Part shown: positions 8,513 to 15,170 of the stretch, one piece after another
Layout: every line of letters begins with the position of its first letter
Position numbering within the stretch: the stretch's first letter is position 1
Source of the DNA: a virus
IMG/VR virus record: IMGVR_UViG_3300028388_000491
Location: 1-41,955 of that record
Direction: 5' to 3' (one strand)
Length of the DNA stretch: 41,955 bases
Made by a program: the position numbers and the translations under genes
The notes under the pieces: generated by a model
What the model saw: the letters and a program-made list of their open reading frames with translations, nothing else
The model's database searches: none
Told to the model about the DNA's origin: nothing

Positions 8513-8961
8513 TGAAGTGTGAGTCCACTGACTTCATGTTTCCAATGCTTGCTGATGTCTACTATCCAGTAGTCACTGTAGGAGAATATGGAAATGTTAG
8601 TAAGCAGTGGATCGCAGACAGAACCATTGCATGTTCGTTTAACTCAGCTGGAGTAGAATACAAGGAAGAAGTCAAGGCAGAGCCCAACATAGTTTTAGAA
8701 AAAATATTGCTCGGCAGAGTAAAAAGCGATATACGAATATCTGAAAATGAAATTCAAGAAAATGCTATAACCAATGTTTTAGTGACAAATATCCGAACAG
8801 GGGATGGACAGGAAATATATCACGAAACTTCTGGTCCCCGTAAAGGAAAGTCTACATTATTTGAGGTAGCCAAGGTTGACCCATTTGCGGGACCCTTTGG
8901 AGGAATAGAACACTACAAGGTAGTACTTCGCAGATCAGAGAATCAGGGGATTAATCTATGA
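8512..8961 (+). CDS. Head closure / stopper protein, putative
   Basis: Encodes 149 residues, with the start overlapping the previous stop (TAATG). The protein is small and beta-rich: two blocks of alternating strands around residues 15-60 and 75-145, including CSFNSAGVEYKEE and a C-terminal FGGIEHYKVVLRRSENQG. Size, fold type and the slot after the adaptor match a head-tail stopper ring, the SPP1 gp16-like role that closes the channel until the tail attaches. No catalytic motif is present. Assignment relies mostly on gene order. Confidence 0.55.
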   Translation: MKCESTDFMFPMLADVYYPVVTVGEYGNVSKQWIADRTIACSFNSAGVEYKEEVKAEPNIVLEKILLGRVKSDIRISENEIQENAITNVLVTNIRTGDGQEIYHETSGPRKGKSTLFEVAKVDPFAGPFGGIEHYKVVLRRSENQGINL

Positions 8962-9632
8962 TTTCAGTAAAATTTGACTCTCGAAAGTTTGCACGAGAGA
9001 TGGACAACATTATGAAGTATACCCAGGGATTTCTTGAAGGGGCAGAGCGAGGTAAAACAATTTTCCTAGCAAACCTGGGGGAGTCAGTGAAGGAGCTCCT
9101 GGAGCAATACATTGATTCAAGTGCTAGGGTAAACCCAGCAATGCTTCATCATGTGTACGAATGGTATGAGACTGGCAGTCCAGATGCTAGGCTGTTCAAT
9201 ATTGATTACACTATTAGCAATATAGGTCTTTCCTTTAAGAGTTCTTTTACTCAGTCTACTTCGTTTGCCGAAGGATCTTACGACGCATTTCGTAACAAGG
9301 CAAAGGTGATGGAGAATGCCCAGAGTGTAACAATTAGACCTAAAAAGGGGGAGTTCTTAAAATTTGAAGTTAACGGAGAAACAATCTTTTCTAAAGGTCC
9401 CGTCACTGTAGATAATCCAGGTGGCCAAGATGTAGAGCGGGGCTTCGAAAGAGTTTTTGATCAATTTTTTCAGCAATACTTTACTCAGGCATTCCTTAAA
9501 ACTAGCGGTATAGCTCAGTATCTAGAAAACCCTGTAGCCTATAAAAGAGACTTGCCAAAGGCAAAAACTATGGGTAAGTCAGCAGGAGTGTCTGCTGGAT
9601 ATCGGTGGGTAGCTAATGGAGGGATGATTTAA
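8958..9632 (+). CDS. Tail completion / neck protein, putative
   Basis: Encodes 224 residues and overlaps the previous gene by 4 bases (ATGA). The N-terminus (VKFDSRKFAREMDNIMKYTQ then a long helix) is like the HK97-gp10 family, where the protein sits at the head-tail interface. The middle is helical and aromatic, and the last 25 residues are basic (KRDLPKAKTMGKSAG). It lies exactly where gp10-like genes lie, between stopper and tail terminator. It is longer than the usual 120-150 residues. Confidence in the coding region is high, and in the role moderate. Confidence 0.6.
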   Translation: MISVKFDSRKFAREMDNIMKYTQGFLEGAERGKTIFLANLGESVKELLEQYIDSSARVNPAMLHHVYEWYETGSPDARLFNIDYTISNIGLSFKSSFTQSTSFAEGSYDAFRNKAKVMENAQSVTIRPKKGEFLKFEVNGETIFSKGPVTVDNPGGQDVERGFERVFDQFFQQYFTQAFLKTSGIAQYLENPVAYKRDLPKAKTMGKSAGVSAGYRWVANGGMI

Positions 9633-10300
9633 TGACAGAATCATACCTAAATACTCCTATGCTATGGATTAATGCCTACTTAAAGGAAAAGCTATCGGAA
9701 GAGCTAGGCGAAGGAAGAGATACTGTGCCATTTTTCCCAACTTCTCCTAGTTCTATAGACGAGCTTACAGAGACATTTCAAACAAGCCTAGGGTTGTTCG
9801 CTGTTTATGACAGAATGTTTAAAATGCGTAGATCCTCATTTCCACACATTAAAGATGAGCAAGCATTATATTACTTTTACGGCACTCAGGATAACGCTAT
9901 CTTAAACATGATTAAGCTGCAGGAATTAATTTTCAGATACATGGACAGACAAGATGAGTCTGCCGAAGAAATTAATAAATGGGCATATGGAAAGACTCTT
10001 GATGTTCAGGACACGGATGGGTCAGTCTTATCTTTAAAGAATAAGTTTTATTTTCATAAATTTAAAGTTTTTCAGCTAGAAGAATCAAGAGACATTATCG
10101 ACTTTGGAACTGCCAGAACATTCGCAGGTAATAAAATAATTATTGATTACTGCTATCACCAGATGACTCCAAAGTATCAAATAGAGGATGACGGCTCCTA
10201 CACAAATATTAAAGACATTAATAATGCCGATATCCCTGGAACCAGGGTTGTTTTAGAAGACGGACCACTTGATGATGGTTTCGAGAACCCTCCAGTTTAA
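9632..10300 (+). CDS. Tail terminator-like protein, putative
   Basis: Encodes 222 residues; the start overlaps the preceding stop (TAATG). It is a mixed alpha/beta protein with a Pro/Ser-rich loop (FFPTSPSSIDEL) near residue 35, a helical middle and a strand-rich end. By position it lies immediately before the major tail tube gene, where tail terminator (gpU-like) genes sit in siphoviruses. The sequence itself shows no diagnostic motif, and the protein is longer than gpU (about 130 residues). Another neck role is possible. It is followed by 84 non-coding bases with a promoter. Confidence 0.5.
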   Translation: MTESYLNTPMLWINAYLKEKLSEELGEGRDTVPFFPTSPSSIDELTETFQTSLGLFAVYDRMFKMRRSSFPHIKDEQALYYFYGTQDNAILNMIKLQELIFRYMDRQDESAEEINKWAYGKTLDVQDTDGSVLSLKNKFYFHKFKVFQLEESRDIIDFGTARTFAGNKIIIDYCYHQMTPKYQIEDDGSYTNIKDINNADIPGTRVVLEDGPLDDGFENPPV

Positions 10301-10322
10301 TTCATAAAACTATAAAAACGTC

Positions 10323-10331
10323 TGTTATAAT
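10323..10331 (+). promoter_or_regulatory. Extended -10 promoter for the tail tube gene
   Basis: TGT plus TATAAT (10326-10331) stands 53 bases upstream of the tail tube ATG at 10385. Only a weak -35-like TTCATA lies about 19 bases upstream. Unlike most promoters here it yields a leader with a ribosome binding site (GAGGTG, 10373-10378). The leader contains no obvious hairpin. Confidence 0.55.
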
Positions 10332-10384
10332 TACCTTGAGGAAACACATCGCCCAGTTTATTCTAAGAAAAAGAGGTGAATAAA

Positions 10385-11047
10385 ATGGCATATTCAAGAG
10401 GTTCAAGTGCTAACATTATTGTTGGTGCAGCAGCTTTGTTTACATACGAGGCTGGACCAATTGGTCAGGCTACGGACGGCACAATTACTGACGTTCAGGC
10501 CGAGCTAGACTTGCCCGACTACGTTGACGGTACTTCTTTCAAGGACACCTTGCAAGATGACGCAGGATTCCGTAACGTTGGTTACACCATGAATGGTTTG
10601 GAAATTGCTTTCCAGCCAGACTTTGGTGAGGTACAGGTCGACCAGCTGCTAGACGTTGCACGTCTATACAAGCAGGGAATGACTGTGAACATGAACACAG
10701 CATTCGCAGAGTCAACACTAGAGAACTTGCTCTTTGCGTTGGCCAACAAGGATGAGGACTTGGCAACCGTTAGTGGAAACCCAACAATGGACATGTCCGC
10801 AGGTGACATTGGAGACGTTCCTATCGAGCGTGGCCTTGTTGCTATCGGTCCTGGTTCAGGTTCTGCTGACGAGGCAGCCAACCTAGAGCGTGTGTACGTT
10901 GCATACCGTGCGTTGTCAATTGAGAACGTTACAGTATCAGCTAAGCGTGACGAGGCTACAATGTTCGAGGTTTCATTCCGTTTGCTACCAAACGACAATG
11001 CATCCTACGGAAAGATTGTAGACCGTACCATTACAGCATCTAGCTAG
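10385..11047 (+). CDS. Major tail tube protein
   Basis: Encodes 220 residues. I chose the ATG at 10385 because GAGGTG lies 6 bases before it; a GTG at 10376 is part of that ribosome binding site. The protein starts MAYSRGSSANIIVGAAALFTYE and has the beta-rich layout of tube proteins (DYVDGTSFKDTL, GLEIAFQPDFGEVQVDQLLD, then a C-terminal strand set EATMFEVSFRLLPND). Like the capsid gene it favours CGT for arginine and C-ending codons, which suggests high expression. The location just before the tail assembly chaperones and the strong terminator afterwards support the call. Confidence 0.85.
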   Translation: MAYSRGSSANIIVGAAALFTYEAGPIGQATDGTITDVQAELDLPDYVDGTSFKDTLQDDAGFRNVGYTMNGLEIAFQPDFGEVQVDQLLDVARLYKQGMTVNMNTAFAESTLENLLFALANKDEDLATVSGNPTMDMSAGDIGDVPIERGLVAIGPGSGSADEAANLERVYVAYRALSIENVTVSAKRDEATMFEVSFRLLPNDNASYGKIVDRTITASS

Positions 11048-11070
11048 TAAAAATATAACTTAATAAAAAG

Positions 11071-11099
11071 CAGCCCTGGCATTTTGCTGGGGCTGTTTT
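11071..11099 (+). terminator. Rho-independent terminator after tail tube gene
   Basis: CAGCCCTGGC (11071-11080) pairs with the following GCTGGGGCTG (11086-11095), with two G-T wobbles near the middle, around a T-rich loop. A TTTT run follows at 11096-11099. It starts 23 bases after the tail tube stop codon. Confidence 0.82.
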
Positions 11100-11107
11100 G
11101 CTATAAT
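11099..11107 (+). promoter_or_regulatory. Leaderless extended -10 promoter for the long tail chaperone
   Basis: TGC plus TATAAT (11102-11107) begins at the last base of the terminator T-run. The ATG at 11114 is 6 bases downstream of the box, exactly where transcription would start. There is no Shine-Dalgarno and no -35; the -35 position falls in the terminator hairpin. Confidence 0.75.
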
Positions 11108-11113
11108 AGATAT

Positions 11114-11821
11114 ATGGCAACTTCAATATATAGTATCGAGTACATAAATTTAATTGACGACACAGTGCTTGAGATTACTCCCCTCAAGATAAAGTACATG
11201 CGTCAGTTTATGGACGCATTTCAAGAAATAAATAAAGCTAAAGATGACATAGAGGCAATAGGTAGTCTGGTAGAGTGTACAAGAATAGCAATGAAGCAGT
11301 ATATGCCATCTTTTAAGACCACAGAAGATGTGGAGGATAACATTAGCCTCCCAGAAATTTATAAGCTTATGGACTACTCTGCAGGGGTAAAATTTAATGA
11401 AAACTCAGATAAAGAATTTAAAGAGCAGAAGCAAGAACAAGACAAAGGAAATACCTGGGAAGATTTAGATTTGGCTAAGCTTGAGTCAGAGGCTTTCTTG
11501 CTGGGCATTTGGAAAGACTTTGATGAGCTAGAACGATCTATGTCTATGCCTGAGCTACTGGCTGTTTTAGGTGAAAAAAGAGAGCTAGACTACAGCGAAC
11601 GAAAATTCCTAGCAGCTATTCAAGGAGTAGACCTAGACAAACACACATCAACTGGACCCAATGGTGGAGACCCTTGGGAAGAAATGAAGGCTAGGGTATT
11701 TAGCAAGGGGAAGGCCAAGGATGCAAATGACATTGTGTCTTATCAAGGAAGCAAGGCATCTAAAGCTGGTTTCGGTATTGGCATGGGCTTAGATTATGCG
11801 GATATGACTTCCCAAGAATAG
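11114..11821 (+). CDS. Tail assembly chaperone, long form
   Basis: Encodes 235 residues from the leaderless ATG at 11114. Residues 14-90 form the chaperone core (ITPLKIKYMRQFMDAFQEIN, then LVECTRIAMKQY, then SLPEIYKLMDYSAG), which is repeated in the next gene. Residues 95-235 add a second domain (ESEAFLLGIWKDFDELERSM, ELLAVLGEKRELDYSERKFL) typical of the extended GT-type product, with a Gly/Lys-rich tail. Such chaperones coat the tape measure during tail assembly. The long form is usually made by a frameshift from the short one; here it is one unbroken gene ahead of it. I see no slippery site needed to read it. Confidence 0.82.
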   Translation: MATSIYSIEYINLIDDTVLEITPLKIKYMRQFMDAFQEINKAKDDIEAIGSLVECTRIAMKQYMPSFKTTEDVEDNISLPEIYKLMDYSAGVKFNENSDKEFKEQKQEQDKGNTWEDLDLAKLESEAFLLGIWKDFDELERSMSMPELLAVLGEKRELDYSERKFLAAIQGVDLDKHTSTGPNGGDPWEEMKARVFSKGKAKDANDIVSYQGSKASKAGFGIGMGLDYADMTSQE

Positions 11822-11828
11822 CCCCCTG

Positions 11829-11837
11829 TGCTATAAT
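11829..11837 (+). promoter_or_regulatory. Extended -10 promoter for the short tail chaperone
   Basis: TGC plus TATAAT (11832-11837), with a partial -35 TTCCCA at 11809-11814 separated by 17 bases. The ATG at 11876 is 38 bases downstream and has an AAGGAGA site (11861-11867). This is the best-formed of the TATAAT promoters. Confidence 0.68.
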
Positions 11838-11875
11838 TGATATAGCCAAAAGCCCTAAAGAAGGAGAATATATAC

Positions 11876-12199
11876 ATGGCAAATACTACGGTAAATGAAC
11901 AAAAAGAAGTCAAGCTAATTGACGGTACCAAAATAAACGTGAGACCACTCAAGATTTCTCTTCTTCGTGAATTCATGAAGAAGTTTGAGGGTATTGCAGC
12001 GGTGGCAGATGACAATGATAAGTCAATGAACTTGCTTATGGAGTGTGTACAAATCGCTATGCGTCAGTACAAGCCTGAGCTTGCAGATGACAAGGATGCC
12101 CTAGAGGAAAACTTGGATCTGCCTACTGTTTACAAGATTGTCGAGGAAGCTTCTGGAATTAATATGTCCCAGACTCCTGTCGGCAACCTTGGCAAATAA
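11876..12199 (+). CDS. Tail assembly chaperone, short form (paralog of upstream gene)
   Basis: Encodes 107 residues, with AAGGAGA 8 bases before the ATG. Almost its whole length aligns with the N-terminal half of the preceding gene: INVRPLKISLLREFMKKFEG against ITPLKIKYMRQFMDAFQE, LMECVQIAMRQYKPEL against LVECTRIAMKQYMPSF, and DLPTVYKIVEEASG against SLPEIYKLMDYSAG. It lacks the second domain, so it corresponds to the short gpG-like chaperone. It lies 19 bases before the tape measure. Separate promoters could set the long:short ratio that other phages set by frameshift; that is inference. Confidence 0.82.
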   Translation: MANTTVNEQKEVKLIDGTKINVRPLKISLLREFMKKFEGIAAVADDNDKSMNLLMECVQIAMRQYKPELADDKDALEENLDLPTVYKIVEEASGINMSQTPVGNLGK

Positions 12200-12218
12200 A
12201 CCAAAGGGGTACTAGCGA

Positions 12219-15170
12219 ATGGCTGATATTCAGTCAAACATTAATATAAATGTAGATACTACGAATGCCATGGCGGCAATTCGTAATCTACAGTCTCAGA
12301 TATCAGCATTCCATCAACAAATGCAGAAGTCGGGGTCTGCGGCAAACGCCGCAGCCTCGGCTAACATGCAACGTAACTTAATAAATAATGTAAACGCTAC
12401 TAAAAAGTTTTCCGCATCGCTCACAAATGTAAGCACGGAAACTGAATCTTTTACTAATGCCCTAGAAAAAAACAAGCTGTCCATGGGACAGTACTTTAGA
12501 TACGCAGGGGCATCCTCAAGAACTTTTGGAAGAGTATTCCGCAATGAGTTCAACACAATCAGCAAAGTGGCTGAGTCACGTGTAAGAACTCTACAAACTC
12601 AGTATGTCAAGATGGGCCGTGATGCAAGCGGTGCGATGAAGGCAATTAAGATTAGACCTCTGTCTCTTGATATGCAAAATCTTTCTACACAAACAATGTT
12701 GGCTGCTCAAAAACAGCAAATTTTTAATCAACTTCTCAAACAAGGCTCAACCAACCTTCTAAACTTTGGTAAAAATACTCAGTGGGCTGGACGGCAGCTT
12801 ATGGTTGGTTTTACTGTTCCCTTGTCAATCATGGGTGCTACAGCTATCAAAGAGTTTCAAAAGATTGAAGAGCAGGTAATCAGACTTAAGCGTGTTTATG
12901 GAGACATGTTTACAACTGATGCTGAAACAGAAAAAGCAGTCGAAAGCGTCAGACGGCTAGCAGACGAATTTACTAAATACGGTATTGCAGTTGAGTCAAC
13001 TATCGGACTAGCAGCGAGTGTTGCTCAAATGGGTAACGTCGGTGCCGATATGATCAATCAGGTAACTGAAGCAACCAAACTTGCTGTTTTGGGAGGTATG
13101 GAGCAAGAGAAAGCTCTAGACACAACCATCTCTTTGACAAACGCTTTTGGAATAGCAACAGAAGACCTTACAAACAAGATTAACTTTCTAAACGCTGCTG
13201 AAAACCAAACAATCCTAGCTATTGATGACTTTACTGAAGCAGTACCCAAAGCTGGTTCAGTTGTTGCACAGCTTGGTGGTAGCGTAGAAGATCTAGCATT
13301 TTTCTTAACGGCTATGCGTGAGGGTGGCGTAAACGCATCTCAAGCAGCTAACGCACTTAAGTCATCCCTGGCACGACTTGTAAACCCAACCAAGCAAGCA
13401 CGAGAAGACCTGGGTAAACTAGGTATCGATATTTTAGATATTGTAGAAAGCAATGTCGGAAACTTGAGGGGCACCATCATGGATCTGGGGGTAGCCCTAG
13501 ATGAACTAGAGCCACTACAAAGATCACGTGCCTTGGAAGAGCTGTTTGGAAAATTTCAATTTGCTCGTATGTCAACACTGTTCCAGAACATTTCTAAAGA
13601 AGGCTCTCAGGCTCAAGAAATTCTAAAGCTTACTCGTAATAGTGCTGCAGAGTTGCAGGTACTGGCAGACAGAGAGTTGAGTCGTGTAGAAGAGTCACCA
13701 GCAACTAAGCTTCAAAAATCAATCGAAAAGCTGCAGGCATCCCTAGCACCAATTGGTGCAGAGTTTGCAAAACTAGTAACTCCACTGGTTGAGTTTATTA
13801 CAGGTGTTCTTAAGAAGTTTAACGAAATGGGAGATGGTGCTAAGTCATTCGTTACTGGATTAGTTACTGTACTTGGTCTGATTGCTCCCGCTGCTATTAT
13901 GGCTTTTGGTTTGATAGCCAACGGTATAGCAAACGTAATGAAGGCATTTAATGCTTATCGCTCATTCTTGCAAATTTTAAGTGGTTCTAATAGAGATATA
14001 ACTACAAGCACTCAATACATGACTCAAGAGCAGCTTGAGTCTGCTTCTGTAGCCACAAATCTTGGTCAAGCACACCAATACTTGGCACAACAGTTTACTG
14101 TAGAGGCCAGTGCATTAGCACAACTAACTGAAGTTTATCGTGCCGCCACAGTAGAACAACTCAAATATAATGCAGCTACTAATGGAACTCCAGCAAGGCC
14201 AGTTGGTGCTATGCGTGTTGCCCCACCAATAACTAGGGCAACTGCGGGTAGAAGAGCTGTATCTCCTGGCGGACCAGTTGGTTATAACAAGGGTACTCTT
14301 AATGTGCCAGGACCAAGAGGTGCAGGAGATATTGTACCAGCAGTACTATCTCCAGGCGAAGCAGTTATCCCAGCACGCCAATCCCAAAAATACTCTGGCT
14401 TCCTAGAAGCAATTATGAATGATCAGGTTCCAGGCATGATGTTTGGCGGAATAATGGGCAGGATGATGTCTAGGTTTAAGAAGCCTGGCTTCTCTGAAAT
14501 GAGCAAGATGCGACAAGACCCTAGGGTTATCCAAAAATGGATGCGTGGTCGCAGAAACAAGGTGGGTGTCAGAATGTCTTCTGACAACTTGTTTGAAATG
14601 CTTGCTAGCGGAGATAGCAGATATAGCAACTTGTTTGATACGGGTAAGTTTAACCAAGAAAGAAGGGTCGGTCTTAGGTACGCAAAGAATCGATTCTCTA
14701 ACTTTTTGACAAGATTTGGCTTTGGAAAAAGAAGGGTTGCGAGGCAAGGATTCGATTACGGCACGGGCAACTTGCTTAATGACGAAACACTTAGGTATGG
14801 CAACTTAACTCTAGTTCCAAACAAGAAAGCAATTGAAAACAGGACTACCTTTACCTATGGAGATAGTTATAACGCTCGCAATGAGCAGTTTGCGACACCT
14901 CTGCCATGGAAGCAGGCAAGTAAAGCCACTCAAGAACAGGTTAAGGGTGCGTATACTAGCAAAGACAAGTTCTTTGTAGAAGCACAGATTATGGGTGGGT
15001 TTGACCTTAAAGATGTAGAAAGAATTATCACTACACAGCCTAGGCTAAAACCAGTAATTGAAGACAGGCTAAGAAGAGCTGGATACAACATTCCTGTTGG
15101 TCTGCCAAGATACTCGTTTATGGATCAGCTAAAGAGGATATTCTATCCAAAAACCAGCTTCCAACAATGA
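12219..15170 (+). CDS. Tape measure protein, N-terminal part
   Basis: Encodes 983 residues. A weak AAAGGGG site precedes the ATG. Residues 1-130 are helical and Gln/Asn/Ala-rich. Residues 170-560 match the TP901-type tape measure core (GRQLMVGFTVPLSIMGATAI, LAASVAQMGNVGADMI, REGGVNASQAANALKSSLARL, PTKQAREDLGKLGID). A hydrophobic segment lies at about 543-575 (VTGLVTVLGLIAPAAIMAFG). A PGE-type motif at 692-727 ([20 protein letters not shown]) is followed by a basic Arg/Lys-rich region. It ends in an ATGA overlap with the next frame, which continues tape-measure features. It sets tail length and is likely exported with DNA at infection. Confidence 0.9.
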   Translation: MADIQSNININVDTTNAMAAIRNLQSQISAFHQQMQKSGSAANAAASANMQRNLINNVNATKKFSASLTNVSTETESFTNALEKNKLSMGQYFRYAGASSRTFGRVFRNEFNTISKVAESRVRTLQTQYVKMGRDASGAMKAIKIRPLSLDMQNLSTQTMLAAQKQQIFNQLLKQGSTNLLNFGKNTQWAGRQLMVGFTVPLSIMGATAIKEFQKIEEQVIRLKRVYGDMFTTDAETEKAVESVRRLADEFTKYGIAVESTIGLAASVAQMGNVGADMINQVTEATKLAVLGGMEQEKALDTTISLTNAFGIATEDLTNKINFLNAAENQTILAIDDFTEAVPKAGSVVAQLGGSVEDLAFFLTAMREGGVNASQAANALKSSLARLVNPTKQAREDLGKLGIDILDIVESNVGNLRGTIMDLGVALDELEPLQRSRALEELFGKFQFARMSTLFQNISKEGSQAQEILKLTRNSAAELQVLADRELSRVEESPATKLQKSIEKLQASLAPIGAEFAKLVTPLVEFITGVLKKFNEMGDGAKSFVTGLVTVLGLIAPAAIMAFGLIANGIANVMKAFNAYRSFLQILSGSNRDITTSTQYMTQEQLESASVATNLGQAHQYLAQQFTVEASALAQLTEVYRAATVEQLKYNAATNGTPARPVGAMRVAPPITRATAGRRAVSPGGPVGYNKGTLNVPGPRGAGDIVPAVLSPGEAVIPARQSQKYSGFLEAIMNDQVPGMMFGGIMGRMMSRFKKPGFSEMSKMRQDPRVIQKWMRGRRNKVGVRMSSDNLFEMLASGDSRYSNLFDTGKFNQERRVGLRYAKNRFSNFLTRFGFGKRRVARQGFDYGTGNLLNDETLRYGNLTLVPNKKAIENRTTFTYGDSYNARNEQFATPLPWKQASKATQEQVKGAYTSKDKFFVEAQIMGGFDLKDVERIITTQPRLKPVIEDRLRRAGYNIPVGLPRYSFMDQLKRIFYPKTSFQQ
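14292..14399 (+). repeat. PGE-motif module, copy 1 (tape measure)
   Basis: Codes for residues 692-727 of the first tape measure gene. Key residues are the [17 protein letters not shown] and QKYSG blocks. A clearly related copy lies at 15314-15421 and a more diverged one ([17 protein letters not shown]) near 21185-21240. The copies are similar at protein level and partly at DNA level. Confidence 0.8.

Noticed and set aside
10300-10385. Riboswitch or structured leader before the tail tube gene
   Set aside because: The 53-base leader shows no stem worth calling, only a promoter box and ribosome site.
15143-15170. Programmed -1 frameshift at TCCAAAA in the tape measure junction
   Set aside because: The heptamer does not fit X-XXY-YYZ in the reading frame in its first half; kept only as a weak possibility.
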